Part shown: in pieces, positions 1 to 11,390 of the stretch | Numbering within the stretch: the first letter of the stretch is position 1 | How the letters are laid out: the number at the start of each line of letters is the position of its first letter | DNA from: Arenicola marina | Taxonomy: Eukaryota; Annelida; Polychaeta; Arenicolidae | Length of the DNA: 64,000 bases | Reading direction: 5' to 3' | Assembly: GCA_964019135.1 (NCBI GenBank) | Contig: OZ025253.1 | Coordinates: 9,181,059-9,245,058 of the forward strand | Position numbers and translations under genes: made by a program | Notes under the pieces: model-generated | What the model saw: only the letters and a program-made list of their open reading frames with translations | What the model was told of the DNA's origin: nothing | The model's database searches: none

Positions 1-400
1 ATATTCGTGGCAGGTGTCAAGTTTTGGGCATTTTGTGAAATGGGGGTATACTTGGAAAATGAAGAATATTTTTTTAACGGGACGGCAAAGTATCCTAAAA
101 ATTCACCAGAAGATGTGTAATTGGGCATACTTTCATAAAATAATCACAAATACAGAGATCTTTTATCTTGCTATTATGGGTAGCTTACTATATTAGTTTA
201 ACGCAGAGTCCCATGTTAAACATTTGGATTTTTTTGCAGAAGATTCATGTGACCTTGACCTTTGACGTACATACGCCGCTAACGCGCTTGACCGTGTCAT
301 GTCGGATAGTTATCGATGGGTAAAGTTACAGAACGAAATGTTACGTTTTGCGACTTACAGAGCGCGCGCACTCACTTACACACAAACAAACCAACTAACT
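1..400. repeat. Fragment of dispersed repeat family with GTGACCTTGACCTTTGAC motif
   Basis: The stretch has the same landmarks in the same order as 20.6-21.0 kb: a 'cccatgttaaac' motif (about 211-222), then 'gtgaccttgacctttgac' (about 249-266), then a C/A-rich tract of acacaaacaaacc type near 375-392. No coding potential is visible. It is probably a diverged partial copy of the hairpin-ended repeat described at 20560-21040. Confidence 0.5.
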
Positions 401-547
401 GATAGATGCCGGAATTTTTAGATTTTCCCTCATAATAATATATGGCATATATTATGTCATTTATAGATAACTTGACGAAAGTCCAAGGGTTATTTAACGA
501 GATATATACGTACGGGGCTGCAGGCGTGGAAGAGCATACGCCATCAG

Positions 548-856
548 CCATCATAATAGGCGAGATCCTGTGTGTGTGTGTGTGGTGGAGGGGATTTATT
601 CCTTATAATAGGCGAGATCCTGTGTGTGTGGTGGAGGGGATTCATGCCTTATAATAGGCGAGATCCCGTGTGTGTGTGTGTGTGGTGCAGGGGATTTATT
701 CCTTATAATAGACGAGATCCTCTGTGTGTGTGTGGTGGAGGGGATTTATTCCTTATAATAGGCGAGATCCTGTGTGTGTGTGTGGTGGAGGGGATTCACG
801 CCTTATAATAGGCGAGATCCTGTGTGTGTGTGTGTGGTGGAGGGGATTCATGCCTA
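548..856. repeat. Minisatellite, about 60-65 bp units, five to six copies
   Basis: Units consist of 'ataataggcgagatcc', a variable (TG)n run, 'gtggtggaggggatt', then 'tattccttataa' or 'catgccttataa'. The (TG)n length varies between units, so unit length varies. Short open frames crossing it are by-products of the repeat and are not called as genes. The array stops about 70 bp before the gag remnant. Confidence 0.9.
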
Positions 857-929
857 ATAGTAGGCACATGATGTCAGAAGTGGTTTGACAGCATTATTAT
901 AAGCCTGTCTGAAAGAACCAGTAACAAAA

Positions 930-1625
930 ATGGATTCGCTGAAGCCGCCAGAACATGTAAATTTTGTTGCTGGAAATTTAGCGGAGAACTGGCGACGCTG
1001 GCTGCAGCAGTTTGAAAGACACTTCACTGCACGTGAGTTGGAAGGCAAGGGGAAGAAGACTCAAGTCGCCATCTTGCTGCACACAGCCGGCCCGGAGGCT
1101 CAGGAAATTCACAAAACTTCCGTGTATGGGGATGGTGAGAGCAAGGATGATTATGAAACAGTCCTTTCCAAATTTAAAGATTACCGTGAGCCACGGAAGA
1201 ACATTGTATTTGAAAGGCACCAATTTTGGAACAGAAATCAGCAGGAATGTGAGTCAATTGATCAGTGGGTGACCGAATTGCGAAATAGAGCGGCCACGTG
1301 TGAATTCGGAAACCAGAAGGACCTGCTGATACGTGACAAAATTGTATACGGCATTCGTGATGACCGAATTCGTGAAAGCCTTACGTGAAGGTGATTTGGC
1401 ACTAGCAAAGGCACTTTTTTTTATTTGTCGCGCAGCGGAGACCAGTAGACATCAGCTGCAGGTCATGAGCACTCACAACCATCAAGTACATGCTGTTCGT
1501 TCAACTCAGCGAGCGAGCACTTTTGATAAGACTCAGCCGAATTCGCTCAAACCGTGTTCACACTGTGTTCACACTGTAAATACTGTGGACAGACTCATAA
1601 GCCGCGGCAATGCCCTGCATATGGA
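930..1625 (+). pseudogene. Ty3/gypsy-type retrotransposon gag remnant (K02A2.6-like), frameshifted
   Basis: The first frame (930-1388, 152 aa) begins MDSLKPPEHVNF and has the layout of gag proteins of metazoan K02A2.6-like Ty3/gypsy elements: 'NWRRWLQQFERH', then 'QFWNRNQQECESIDQWVTEL', then 'LLIRDKIVYGIRDDRIRESL'. It ends at a stop at 1386-1388, but the protein plainly continues in another frame (LREGDLALAKAL... ICRAAETSRHQLQVM, about 1380-1475). The nucleocapsid zinc knuckle is back in the first frame at 1575-1625 and reads CKYCGQTHKPRQCPAYG, spacing CX2CX3HX4C. At least two indels have therefore broken the gene. Gag packages element RNA. No LTR was identified. The family call is from motif recognition only. 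Confidence 0.85.
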
Positions 1626-1665
1626 GAAACTGAAATAAATTAAAGCGCTTAATAACTTCGTCAGT

Positions 1666-1839
1666 GTGTGTAAAGGTGGTGGCTTGGGGAAACGCCCAGG
1701 AAAAACAGTTGCAGGAGAAATAGAAGCAATTCGTCGGCTTTATTTGGGAGAAGACGTATTTTGTGTCCTGCCAACCGGGCATGGTAAAAGTGACATCTAT
1801 GTCCTTCCCCCTCTGCTGAAAAACAAAGCCAGTGGCGAG
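1666..1839 (+). pseudogene. RecQ-like DNA helicase fragment (motif I exon)
   Basis: An open frame encodes 'EIEAIRRLYLGEDVFCVLPT' followed by GHGKSDIYVLPPLLKNKASGE. LPTGHGKS is the Walker A (motif I) of RecQ-family helicases, preceded by the usual hydrophobic strand (DVFCVLP). The likeness ends at GAG|GTAATA (1839/1840), which fits a splice donor in phase 0, so this may be a single exon. Motif 0 (FRxxQ) is not visible upstream, and no DEAH box or further motifs follow before stops. It sits between broken gag and RT pieces, so it is probably a stray copy of a multi-copy RecQ-like gene or was moved by an element. Function in this copy is doubtful. Confidence 0.55.
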
Positions 1840-1909
1840 GTAATATTTTCAGTTTCCTTCAGGAGCAAGGTCATGTATGTTTGCTGTACATCTACAGATT
1901 AATGATATG

Positions 1910-3240
1910 CAAGTCAGTTATTTCGTGAATGTTATTTGTTGATGAATGTCGCAAGTTTAATATTATCCGTGGAATCATTTTCTAAATAATTGTTACGACA
2001 ATTGCATCTCTCTATATTAAGCCATATGACATATGACGAAACATATTAATCAATTTTAGCCACAATAAGGACCATCAGATATTGCGTTAATGTATGCCAT
2101 AAGGCTACATTAATTATGCTTCAATGATACGCGTAAGAAGATACTTTGCGGGCGCAGCGCACTGGGCGAAATATATAAAGGCCATAGGATATTTCTGAGA
2201 GAGGGGCGGGCGTTTATTACACAAACAGAATATGTGGTTACTTAACAAAATTTGCTAAGCGGCGTTTTGGGGGTTGGGGGGTGGGGGTAGATCATATATA
2301 TCATTTGCAATGGTGTAATTGTGCCATGATTCTGGTTCGTGGGTCAGCCTCTCATTCGAAAAATGTCACAAGTTTATACCAACATGTTCACTCTCTCCCT
2401 TGCTCCCCCACCCCCCCCCGGCCCCACATGACTCAAATGTGTCCTCCACACACCCATAAAAGCCATCAAGTACTCAACTCATTTCTACTCTCACGTACGA
2501 CATCCCCTGAGCTTATTGCTCTTACGGCTATTGTACACTTCTTCGCTTAGTAGTTCTCATGCTTATGTCGGATCTTGACAAATACAACTGCTTTTATGTC
2601 TGGCTCAATCCGGATCATTGCACAAATTAGGTAAACATCGCGCAAAGGCATTATGAAAGGAAACCATAATGTAGCGTTACAATAATATCATATTTATAAT
2701 TATATTAATAATAATAACAGCAGGGGTCACCATGCACATGTCCTTAATAAATTATAATTACTTTGAAACTCCACGTTCACTTCTTTTCTTCCGGAAAAGT
2801 TCGCAACAGACAACACAAGTCTCTTCAGCCATCACGCCACCCGCTTACTGAACTCGTCACAGCGAAGTGATTTGAGCGTATAAAGCCGTGTGGATCTCGT
2901 GTTACCTCTAGTGGCGCGGTGCATCATGGGTATCAGCATGGCGGCCCACCCTCGAAGTCCAAGTGTTTTCGAAAACAGTGAAAACTAAATCGGAAACCGT
3001 GCAGTCCCTTTCTATGATATGACCGTTTTATTGCGTCCCCAAGTTACATTGTGAGTGGTAGAATCGCTGGGGTATCTCGGATTACATCCCACAGGTACGA
3101 TTCTGCAGTAATTAAGGACAAATACTCTGGTACACAGGGCTGTGTATGGGTCATGTTCAGACGTTATTTCGTCGCCCTATCAACATGTCAGCGACTTAAC
3201 GTCTGTTCAGGCTAGCTACGGGTGTGCCTTGACCCTAGGC
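1910..3240. other. No gene recognised; A/T-rich filler between gag/RecQ and RT fragments
   Basis: Only short, unconvincing frames are present. There is a G-rich then C-rich patch near 2262-2420, and a short ATGGCGGCC context at 2938 opens only about 16 codons. It probably contains decayed retroelement and other insertions. Confidence 0.5.
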
Positions 3241-3251
3241 CACTCAATTGA

Positions 3252-3821
3252 GCCATCAAACGCGAACGGTTCGAAATACCAACACAAGGTGATGTCCAAA
3301 GGAAGTTGGCTGGGAAGAAGGTGTTCACTGTACTGGATATGAGAGGCGGTTACTGGCATGTGAAACTCTCCGAACAGTCCTCTTTTCTTTGTACGTTTCA
3401 CACACCATGGGGTCGAAAACGATTCCTGCGCATGCCATTTGGGATCAGCTCTGCCAGTGAGGTCATGCAGAAGAGGAACATGGAAACGTTTTCCGATATA
3501 GAAGGTGTGCATGTCATTGCTGATGATCTGATTATTGCAGCTGCAAATGATGTTGAACACGACCAGATTCTTCACAAGGTGATGATGCGAGCCAGAGACA
3601 AGAAGGCGAAATTCAACCGTGACAAAATCCAGTACAAGGTCAGTGAGGTTACATACATGGGACATATTGTCACCTCTGCGGGCTTAAAACGTGATCCAGA
3701 TAAGATAGTGGCGATTGTAAACATACCTAAGCCGTGTAACAAGCTGGACCTACAACGACTACTCGGAATGGTGAGATATTTAGTTCAATACATCCCACTT
3801 CTGACACCATGTCGTGTTTAG
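3252..3821 (+). pseudogene. Ty3/gypsy reverse transcriptase fragment
   Basis: The frame reads AIKRERFEIPTQGDVQ, then 'KKVFTVLDMRGGYWHVKL', 'FLRMPFGISSASEVMQKRN', and the catalytic region 'GVHVIADDLIIAA' (x-x-D-D box, positions about 3510-3540), then 'VTYMGHIVTSAGLKRDPDKI' and 'LQRLLGMVRYLVQYIP' (start of the RT/RNase H connection). This order is diagnostic of a Ty3/gypsy RT. The gene is broken: an in-frame TGA lies just upstream at 3249-3251, where family members continue, and the frame ends at 3821 before RNase H. It probably belonged to the same element class as the gag remnant at 930, but 1.6 kb of unrelated DNA separates them. Confidence 0.9.
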
Positions 3822-3829
3822 TCACACAA

Positions 3830-5890
3830 GCACGTCCGTCTTATGAGCTGGCCACGTCTCAACTGACGCATATCTTTATTGGACACAATAATCAGGTGAC
3901 TGAGCTCTGAGGTTAAACAGACGTCTTTTGCGGTTAGAGATTACACAATGACATAATTATGACAATGGTTACATTATGGCAAAGGTACATTATGACAAGG
4001 GTCACATTATGACAGTAAACATTGATTGTAACTCAAAACTGGCGGAGAAAACACTTATGTGCCGTGACGTTGATGTACTGATGACGTAACACGCATGAAG
4101 TAATCTTCGCCAGAGGGAGCACCAACGTCTCACTTTCCGGAGGTGACCGGCACCAACCATTTCTATACGAGACGTTATTGGCCAGGAACCAGGCACAATC
4201 AATATGGCGACGAAGCGAACGGAATTGGAGAAAAAACAAACAAAAAACAAGAACAATGATAACTAAAAGGGGAATATGGCGCATGGAAATAATTGAAAGA
4301 GAAAGACCATTTGCAGAATGACGAAAAGTGGGAGACTTCCTCTCTGGAATGGTAAGTTACGCATTTGTTGAGCGCTTTTGAGGTTCTGTTTACATTCTGA
4401 GTTTGTGACATTCATCTTACCTGTCAGACTGTCTCTTTACAAGTTTACGGAGATGTCAGGCACGTTATGGCCGAGCGAAGGTGTCGGGATGTGGGGAGGA
4501 GGGATGTGGGTGGCGGGGAGGGTGGGATGGCGGACAGTAGCGGGCGTGGGCGGTTGTTAGGTTTTTTTTGTATTGAGACAGCAGGTGTTGGTATCACACA
4601 ACATTTTTTCCAGACACGGGGCGCCCCCGATCCCAGGCACAGTAAATCAGTGGAAAGGGGGGGGGGGGAGGTCCCTCCAACCCTCCGCTGATTTACTGTG
4701 CCTTTGGCACTGAGTGAAAGGGTATTAATTAAATGTGAAGGCCGCTAAAATGCTGTATTCTGACCCAAACCGCCCTGCTGCCCATGCAATCGACAATCGT
4801 TGCCAAAGCGACATTGCATAGAACAAGGAAACATGACGTCACGCGCAAAAGGATTGTAGTTATAGCTTTAAATGGCCCGCTTTCCTGCCTAGTTGCCCGT
4901 GCCATGTTGCTTGGCAACGATATATGGTATCAAAAAGGCGACTGGCCAACTATGTGTGGAAAGGCGATTTGCGATTTGCGGACAGTCAGTCACAAAATGC
5001 TTTACTTTGATCGTTGCATGCAGAATTAAACCAAAGTAACAGAGATAAGTCAACGCCTTAAATTGTTTACCATGTCTGTGGGGTGGGGGGGGGGGGGGGG
5101 CTTGGACTGTACATTAATGCGCTGTGCCATGGCCACATAATAAAAATGCGTTTTTTGGAACTGAAAGTACTTCTGCTACATAAATTCAAAGGATATATTA
5201 CTCAAATGTTATAGTTCCAAATCAAACTGGGAATTTCGTTCACCACATTGTCAAATGCACGTTGTCCCGTGTGTCGTTGCAATGTTTTCGTCTTAAGCAA
5301 ATCTTTTTTTTTGGAGCGAATACTTCTCAAAAGTTAAGCCTTGACTAGCCGTACTATTTGTGCTTCTCCGTTCTGTAGTGATACAATACAACTTAGAACG
5401 TCGTCTGTAGCAATGCATCGATTCGCCTCTTCGGGTTCATTTCTTGTACATTCATAACAACCTGTTAAATATTACTTGACATCCTCCTTATGACTGGGAT
5501 CCACCTGAACACGTCTGTTTATATCCACAATTCAGTAACGTACGTCACCCATTAAATGAAAATGACTACTTCTAGAAGTATGTAAAACCAAATGTATCGC
5601 TCTAGCCCGTGTATATTGGGTTCATGTAGTTCTAAATGCGATTGTTTAAATTACAAAATTAACAGTGTATTGCAAACAAATTGATAAAGAACCAGATAAA
5701 ACAGCAGATATATGTCAACACAGAGAAAACAACGGGGCTGCATGAATCACAGAGAACCTGCCATAAACAATATTTAAATAAAAATGCTAAGTGCATATAC
5801 AATGTGGATAACATAAGATAAGACAGAATAAGATAAGATACCCAATCAACTGGGTCACGAAATTTAAATTATTAGGCATTGCATTTGATA
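3830..5890. other. No gene recognised; short tandem repeats and poly-G tracts
   Basis: A small degenerate array of 'acattatgacaa' units lies at 3946-4020, G-rich runs at 4490-4550 and 4660-4672, and a run of about 19 G at about 5081-5100. No frame resembles a known protein. Confidence 0.5.
4636..4702. repeat. Hairpin-forming inverted repeat, 15-bp perfect arms
   Basis: GGCACAGTAAATCAG (4636-4650) is exactly complementary to CTGATTTACTGTGCC (4688-4702). The loop holds a long G run followed by ccctccaaccctcc, which could add further G:C pairing. It could be the core of a small foldback element. Confidence 0.8.
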
Positions 5891-5904
5891 TTTGTGGTTC
5901 AAAT

Positions 5905-7165
5905 CATGGTCATACCAAAATTAATTCACTTCTTCTCAGTTGTACCGAAGGAAAAGAAAGTCCTAGACGGTTTACAGAGTATAATAAACGATTTCATGTG
6001 AGACGGAAAACGCCCTAAAATAGCTCTGAACCAAACTCGCACATGACTATTGTGACGCTGGGATTAGAATGCCACATTTACACACATTAGGCGATGCAGT
6101 AAGGTTGACCTGGTTAAGACCGTTCCAGACGACGGAGGGAAATTGGCAAGCCGTCGCAAAGGTATTCCTTGGTGAAAAACATACGTCACTTCTGTGGAAA
6201 CTAGATACGGACAGCTATACACATTTGTCGAGAAATATCAAAAGTTCTTTCTGGAAAGAAATAATATTGGCATGTAAAAAATACCGCATTAGCTTATACT
6301 AGGAGGGGTTTGAATGCAATATACTTTTCGGAACTTCTCATGTTTGAAGAATAGAAATTTAAGGTCACTTAAAGACACTTTTGTATCCAATATTTGTGTA
6401 CTTGTGATGGACTTGCTGGATGAACACGGCAATGCGTTGACATATAGACAATGTCTTGCCATCTATCGTGTGTGTATCAATTTTATGGATTATTTAAGCT
6501 TTACTAGGAATGTATTCACAAGTGGTTTGCGAACTTACAGTCTCCGTATCCACCACCAGTTGACGGAAGTGACAACTCCTTATCGGACATATTGCTAAGC
6601 AATAGGGGGTGTCTTTTTTTTACTGGACACTGATTAAGAAAACAACTCCAACTGAAGAGTGGAAAAATATTTTCCTCCGCCCCCTCAAGGCAACTGTGGA
6701 GACGAAACGTAGAAGTTTTCAATATAAGCTGTTACAGAGGATAATCCCCACCAACAAATGTTTATTTAAGTGGGGCATGGTTGAGAGCAATACGTGTCAT
6801 TTTTGTGAGGTAGAAATAGAAACAATAGAACACTTATTTTGGGATTGTAAGAATGTTCAGTGTCTATGAAAAACATTAGGGACAGCATTTGGCCATACGT
6901 CGATATAACCCCATTCCTCGTCAAGACTGTGGTTCTACTCGGAGCAGCCTCCTAACACCTAGTTAATCACATCTTTATCATTATTAAACGGTATATTTTT
7001 ACAGCTAAGTGCAAAAGGGAGTCGCTGAATGTCGAAGCCGCGTTAAGGCAGTTAAGATTTATCTATTCATTAGAGAAAGGCGTCGCATATAATAACTATA
7101 TTACCGAGCAGGACAAGAAAGTCCAAATGTTCTGGCAAAAGTGGCGGTGTTTAAAGGGCTTAATA
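5905..7165 (+). pseudogene. L1/Tx1-like LINE ORF2, C-terminal part, multiply disrupted
   Basis: Successive frames match the region after the reverse transcriptase of L1/Tx1-type LINEs. At 5908-6000 'MVIPKLIHFFSVVPKEKKVL' precedes an in-frame TGA where a Trp is expected. At about 6057-6300 'AGIRMPHLHTLGDAVRLTWL' is followed by 'SLLWKLDTDSYTHL' and 'SSFWKEIILACKKY'. At 6314-6598 comes 'VMDLLDEHGNALTY'. At 6609-6869 'FQYKLLQRIIPTNKCLFKW' leads to a zinc-binding-like segment CHFC...ETIEHLFWDC. At about 7040-7160 'FIYSLEKGVAYNNYITEQDK' is followed by 'FWQKWRCLKGLN'. Several frameshifts and stops show the copy is dead. The 5' part (ORF1, endonuclease, RT core) is absent. Confidence 0.85.
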
Positions 7166-8982
7166 GACAAAAAATAATTACATTTTTTTCCGAAATGTTT
7201 TGCTTCTTATTTCTCTTGTTGTACTGGTCATTAGATTATTACACTTGTAACCCGCGGTGTTGTACTGTCTTATGTATTGTGTATTGTATCTTATGTGTAT
7301 TGTATATACCTATTATGTATTGATTATATGTTTTATTTAACGTCGGTATATAAATATCAACAATAAACATTAGCATAAGCGCTATTAGCCGAGAATGATA
7401 AAATGACATGAGCTGATGAGATAAATGTACATATGATAATGACAATATAACAAATATCATATAATCTACCATTATATACCATTATTATATAGTGTACATT
7501 CAATATCGCATAAGCAACATGGTGTACGAATGTACAAGATGTATTTATCGTATGTTATTCCATATACAACGTATCACTCGTATGCATACCCGTTAGCGTA
7601 AATATAGAACCTGATATCTTGCAGGTACAGAACCAGGTTATTTCTGCCTCAGTTTCATTACGAGTCAGTAAACTTGCAGTATGTTAATACCGGTGTCCAA
7701 TATGGCGTGATATGGCACAGTGCAGTACGTAAGGGTGAGCAATATTGCACTACTTGGCGCTGTCCACTCTGGTTCCAAGAGTAATAGCCGCATATGGAAA
7801 AACGGGAGGATTTATCAGAGCTTCTGCACCAGGATATCACATAGCAAATATGCATGATCTATCTTCATCGCAAATAAAAAAACACAGTTACTATTTACTA
7901 GTAGAAGTAGTATTAACTTTATTATTAACGTAGAAAGATGTATCATTATCAATATTCCGTGATTATAATGTTATTATGATACGAATCGGATACATGTCTT
8001 ATGTTGTCATGGAACTCTAAATATAACACATACCATCTTTACATATCTATGAGAAAGAGTTATCATTATCAATAATCACCAGAGGTTTTATCACCAATAT
8101 TCACTGATTGCAATGGTATGAAGATCTACAACTATTTATAGTCTATGGTGTCATGTCACTCTAAATATACCACAAATATATAACATAACACATAAAGTGG
8201 CCTTAGGCCCATTGTGCACAATAGTAACACATTTAAATGGCAGTGCCGGTGTCCAGAATCTTCAATGCATTATCAACATAAGTTGATACTCTGTAGATAA
8301 CATATGGCGTTGAAGAGTTCAAAATATGGTGGAATGGGTGTCTATTTACATTACGAGCGTGGACATTTACACCGTAGGCGTGCCGAATATCATAAACATT
8401 GCTTGCAAAGAATCAGCAAATGGTACTCGTCCCCCACATTTTGTTGTATGTAGTGCGGAGCTTCTCTATGGGTAACTTATGACTGAAACGTTTGGCCTGA
8501 GCAACGCAATGCTTACGAATAGTGCCATGCTGCAGGTTTATTCATATTGTAGCAGCTGTGTTGAAAATATACATTTACAAGCATTCCAATGCATGTTACT
8601 CATGTATTCCAATGCATGAGTAACTATGAGTAACGTATTTGAGAGATATTGCTTCTGTGGTTTACCGATAGAATCATTAACGACAGCAATATCACCTTCG
8701 TTCAAAAACATGCGTGACAACCCTGCTCTTCGAACATTTTGTCGAACTCCTGGATGTACATTAAGAACATAAGTGTGGTAATCATTCATCCCCGGCATGT
8801 CCCGAGATCGCATTCAAAGTATTCCGATACGCTTGTGTCTTGAAACACGATTCAAGATTCGTTCCGCAAGCCGTTCATTAGTTTTACCATGTCTATCATA
8901 TTTAGTAGCCTATAGAACGACTTGTATAGAGGCAAGGAATCGAATAACTTCAAGAAGTCAATAAAGGCACAGTAATAAAACA
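6853..8982 (+). repeat. Long direct duplication, copy 1 (LINE tail plus about 1.6 kb of following DNA)
   Basis: From 'atgttcag' at 6853 to '...aataaaaca' at 8982 the sequence is nearly identical to 23522-25628, with only scattered substitutions and small indels (for example 16 nt missing in copy 2 near 24491). Copy 1 is continuous with LINE coding sequence upstream; copy 2 is not. Both copies contain an AATAAA near the LINE end (about 7362) and two more AATAAA at the very end (about 8960 and 8974). Confidence 0.93.
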
Positions 8983-8984
8983 GC

Positions 8985-9195
8985 ATGGCAACCATCTGCC
9001 AACCGTGAAACAACGTTGTCGGCAATGTTAGCTCAATGTTGGCAAAGAACATTGGGCCAACGAGTGGGTGCTCATTGGGGAATGATTGTTTCAACGTAGC
9101 CTGCCAACAATGGCCCAACCATCTGCCAACCTTGGGCCAACATTGGCTGCCAACGATGGCCCAATCATAGGCCAACAGTGGGCCAATGTGCGCCG
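8985..9195. repeat. Degenerate GGCCAAC/GTTGGCC-rich repeat
   Basis: Short motifs of the kind 'gccaacattgg', 'tgggccaac' and 'tggcccaa' recur in both orientations about every 15-25 bp. A similar stretch lies at 23360-23522, directly before copy 2 of the LINE-tail duplication. It looks like a self-complementary non-coding repeat. Confidence 0.75.
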
Positions 9196-9199
9196 CCGA

Positions 9200-10415
9200 C
9201 GTTCTACCGATATTGATCCACTATTGAACCTCTGCAAATGTTGTTCACTAATTTATTGACATAAAACCTTAAAAAGTGCAATACATGAATTCTTAATAGT
9301 TATACATGACGCATAAAGTCTGAAAAATATCGCTCGTGACCGCTCATACAGGTGCATGGCCGCTCATAGAGGTGGTCGCTCGTAGATGCAGTCGCTGGCA
9401 TAAGTTTAGGCGAGGGAATGACACTTTCCCACTCTTCCATTGCCAATGTATTTGCTTTGCCATACTGTTTGACAGCACTTAATCCATCAAACGCTGCACT
9501 GTCTTGTCGATAGTGGATACGCCCATCAAGGTGATGCTGCTGACCTAATTGGACATATGCAAAATAAAGAGTCAAACTGAAGATAAAATTGACATAAATA
9601 AAATTACACAAAGCAATACAAAAACATGGACAAACCTATGAGAACTGAAAATGCTGGTCTCTTATTCGTGCATACTTGACTAAAATTGGGCCAGTGGAAG
9701 CTTTTGGGGCAACGAAATGATGATGAATGAAATATGCCCCTTATGGGGACCATCCACTAAACCATGGACGCCTTGATCTCTAGTCCAGTACACTGACCAA
9801 TAGACTAAGGGGGGTCTCTGAGACTTATATATAGCTGTGTTTTGTGTGGCCAGGCTTTAACAGCAAAAAACGTTAATCGTTAAATATTACAGCATACCAT
9901 TTTCCACACAGGCTCATCATTAGCGAGGACCTCGTCCAATGTGTGTAGGGCGTCTAAGGTCAGGACGGGGAAGGGCATTCCATCTGGCGGAGGGGTTGGC
10001 GTGCAAGTCATGTTGAGATGCTGGCAAATTTTGCCACGCATCACACCATTGTGCTCCTGCTGCGGTTGCACGCGCTCCAAAGCGTGCAGGAGGGCAATAT
10101 CATACTCTGTCACTATCAATGAAATTTAAACAGACTGTAAAACAAAATGTGAACAGCATATTGTTATAGGTAACACTATAACCACTTGGCCTAACTAAAT
10201 AAAATGATCTCTTTAGTTCCACGAGAAAATAATTCATATCAACATAGAAGTTCAGAATGCATCGGCAGATATATGGTTCTGTCCACCTACCCAGATACGT
10301 GTTCTCTATATTTGTCTGCACCCTTCTTCTTTTGGACCAATAGGAATAATCCATTTATATTTTCCAGAATTATGTGCCTTGTGTAATTAGGGGCGGATAC
10401 ATGATATAAATTGGC
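9200..10415. other. No gene recognised
   Basis: A degenerate 'gctcatagaggtg' motif recurs near 9330-9400. The frames on both strands (up to 103 aa) resemble nothing I know and have no supporting splice or promoter context. Confidence 0.45.
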
Positions 10416-10417
10416 CA

Positions 10418-10597
10418 TTTCCCAATTCAGAGTTATTTAATATTAAAATTCCCAGTTCACAATTAATGAAAATACTCGATCACGGCTGTCGGCTCATATC
10501 CCATTCCCAGTTCACGAAGAATTATTTTCCTCATTCCCAGTTCACAGTGAAATGAAAAGCCCATTCCCAAGGAACAGAAAGACCCCTTGCCCCTATC
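10418..10597. repeat. Dispersed repeat with CCCAGTTCAC motif, copy 1
   Basis: About 170 bp, including 'agttatttaatattaaaatt', 'attcccagttcacgaagaat' and 'acagtgaaatgaaa', recur with modest divergence at 48105-48275 in the same orientation. It is non-coding and is probably part of an interspersed element. Confidence 0.85.
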
Positions 10598-10924
10598 CCT
10601 AATAACTTAATAAGTTTAATGACATCAAAACCTTCAGCCAGGGGCAGGCCAGCTAGTCAAATACTGTGGTAAGATTAAAGTAAATCCTTTGAAGTGCTAT
10701 TCAATCCTTCACCTGCCCATGGCTGAAGGTTTTGCACTGGTTTGACAGTGTTTGATTTTAAGAAAAGAGCTCCAAAAGAGCTAGGCACTCGTGTGAGCGA
10801 TAATACAGGAAAGGTCAGAAACTGCATACTCAGTGACCCTTTTCTTCCGCTGTACCATTATATTACAGTTCTAATTAAGTCAGTGCATAAATTACATAAT
10901 CCGATACTATAAAGCAGACCGACA

Positions 10925-11390
10925 AGACAACAAGAAGTCAGTGAGGACACTGATGATGACGAAAATCGACTCTAGGTCGAAGAGCGTGTCTATCTGAACA
11001 TGTTGATCGGAACCGCGACCGCCCACGATGATTATTAAGGGAATGAGGGTCATTTCTAGATTGCGATTTGAGCTGAACAGCGCATATAGGGGTCAATTTT
11101 GGATAAACAGCGCGTATACGGGACAATTCGGGCTAAACAGCGCGTACAACGGGAAACTTAAGCCAAATAGCGCATTCATCCGACAACGTGCGCACCGCAG
11201 GCTTTATTTGGAGCAGTGTGCAATGAGCAATTAACCGATATTAACGGAATAACAGGTAAAACCGTCGCTTGTGCCGATGACGTGACAATCGCGTCATGTG
11301 ACGAATCTTCCGCCCAAGAATTTAATGCCATATTAGAGTTTAAGTGAACATGAAATTTTCTCAAGAGCGATTGCTTAACTCATTATGAAT
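10925..11390. repeat. Partial copy of the 2.4-kb repeat family followed by a 30-bp tandem array
   Basis: The part from about 10930 ('agaagtcagtgaggacactg') to about 10990 matches the 3' segment of the repeats at 13540-13590 and 16005-16060. It is followed at 11066-11190 by four to five tandem units of roughly 30 bp built on 'aacagcgc(a/g)ta' plus 'ggacaattcgg'. No coding function is suggested. Confidence 0.7.

Noticed and set aside
5081..5100. Poly-G run as a regulatory G-quadruplex
   Set aside because: A single homopolymer run may be a sequencing or slippage product, and nothing nearby suggests a function.
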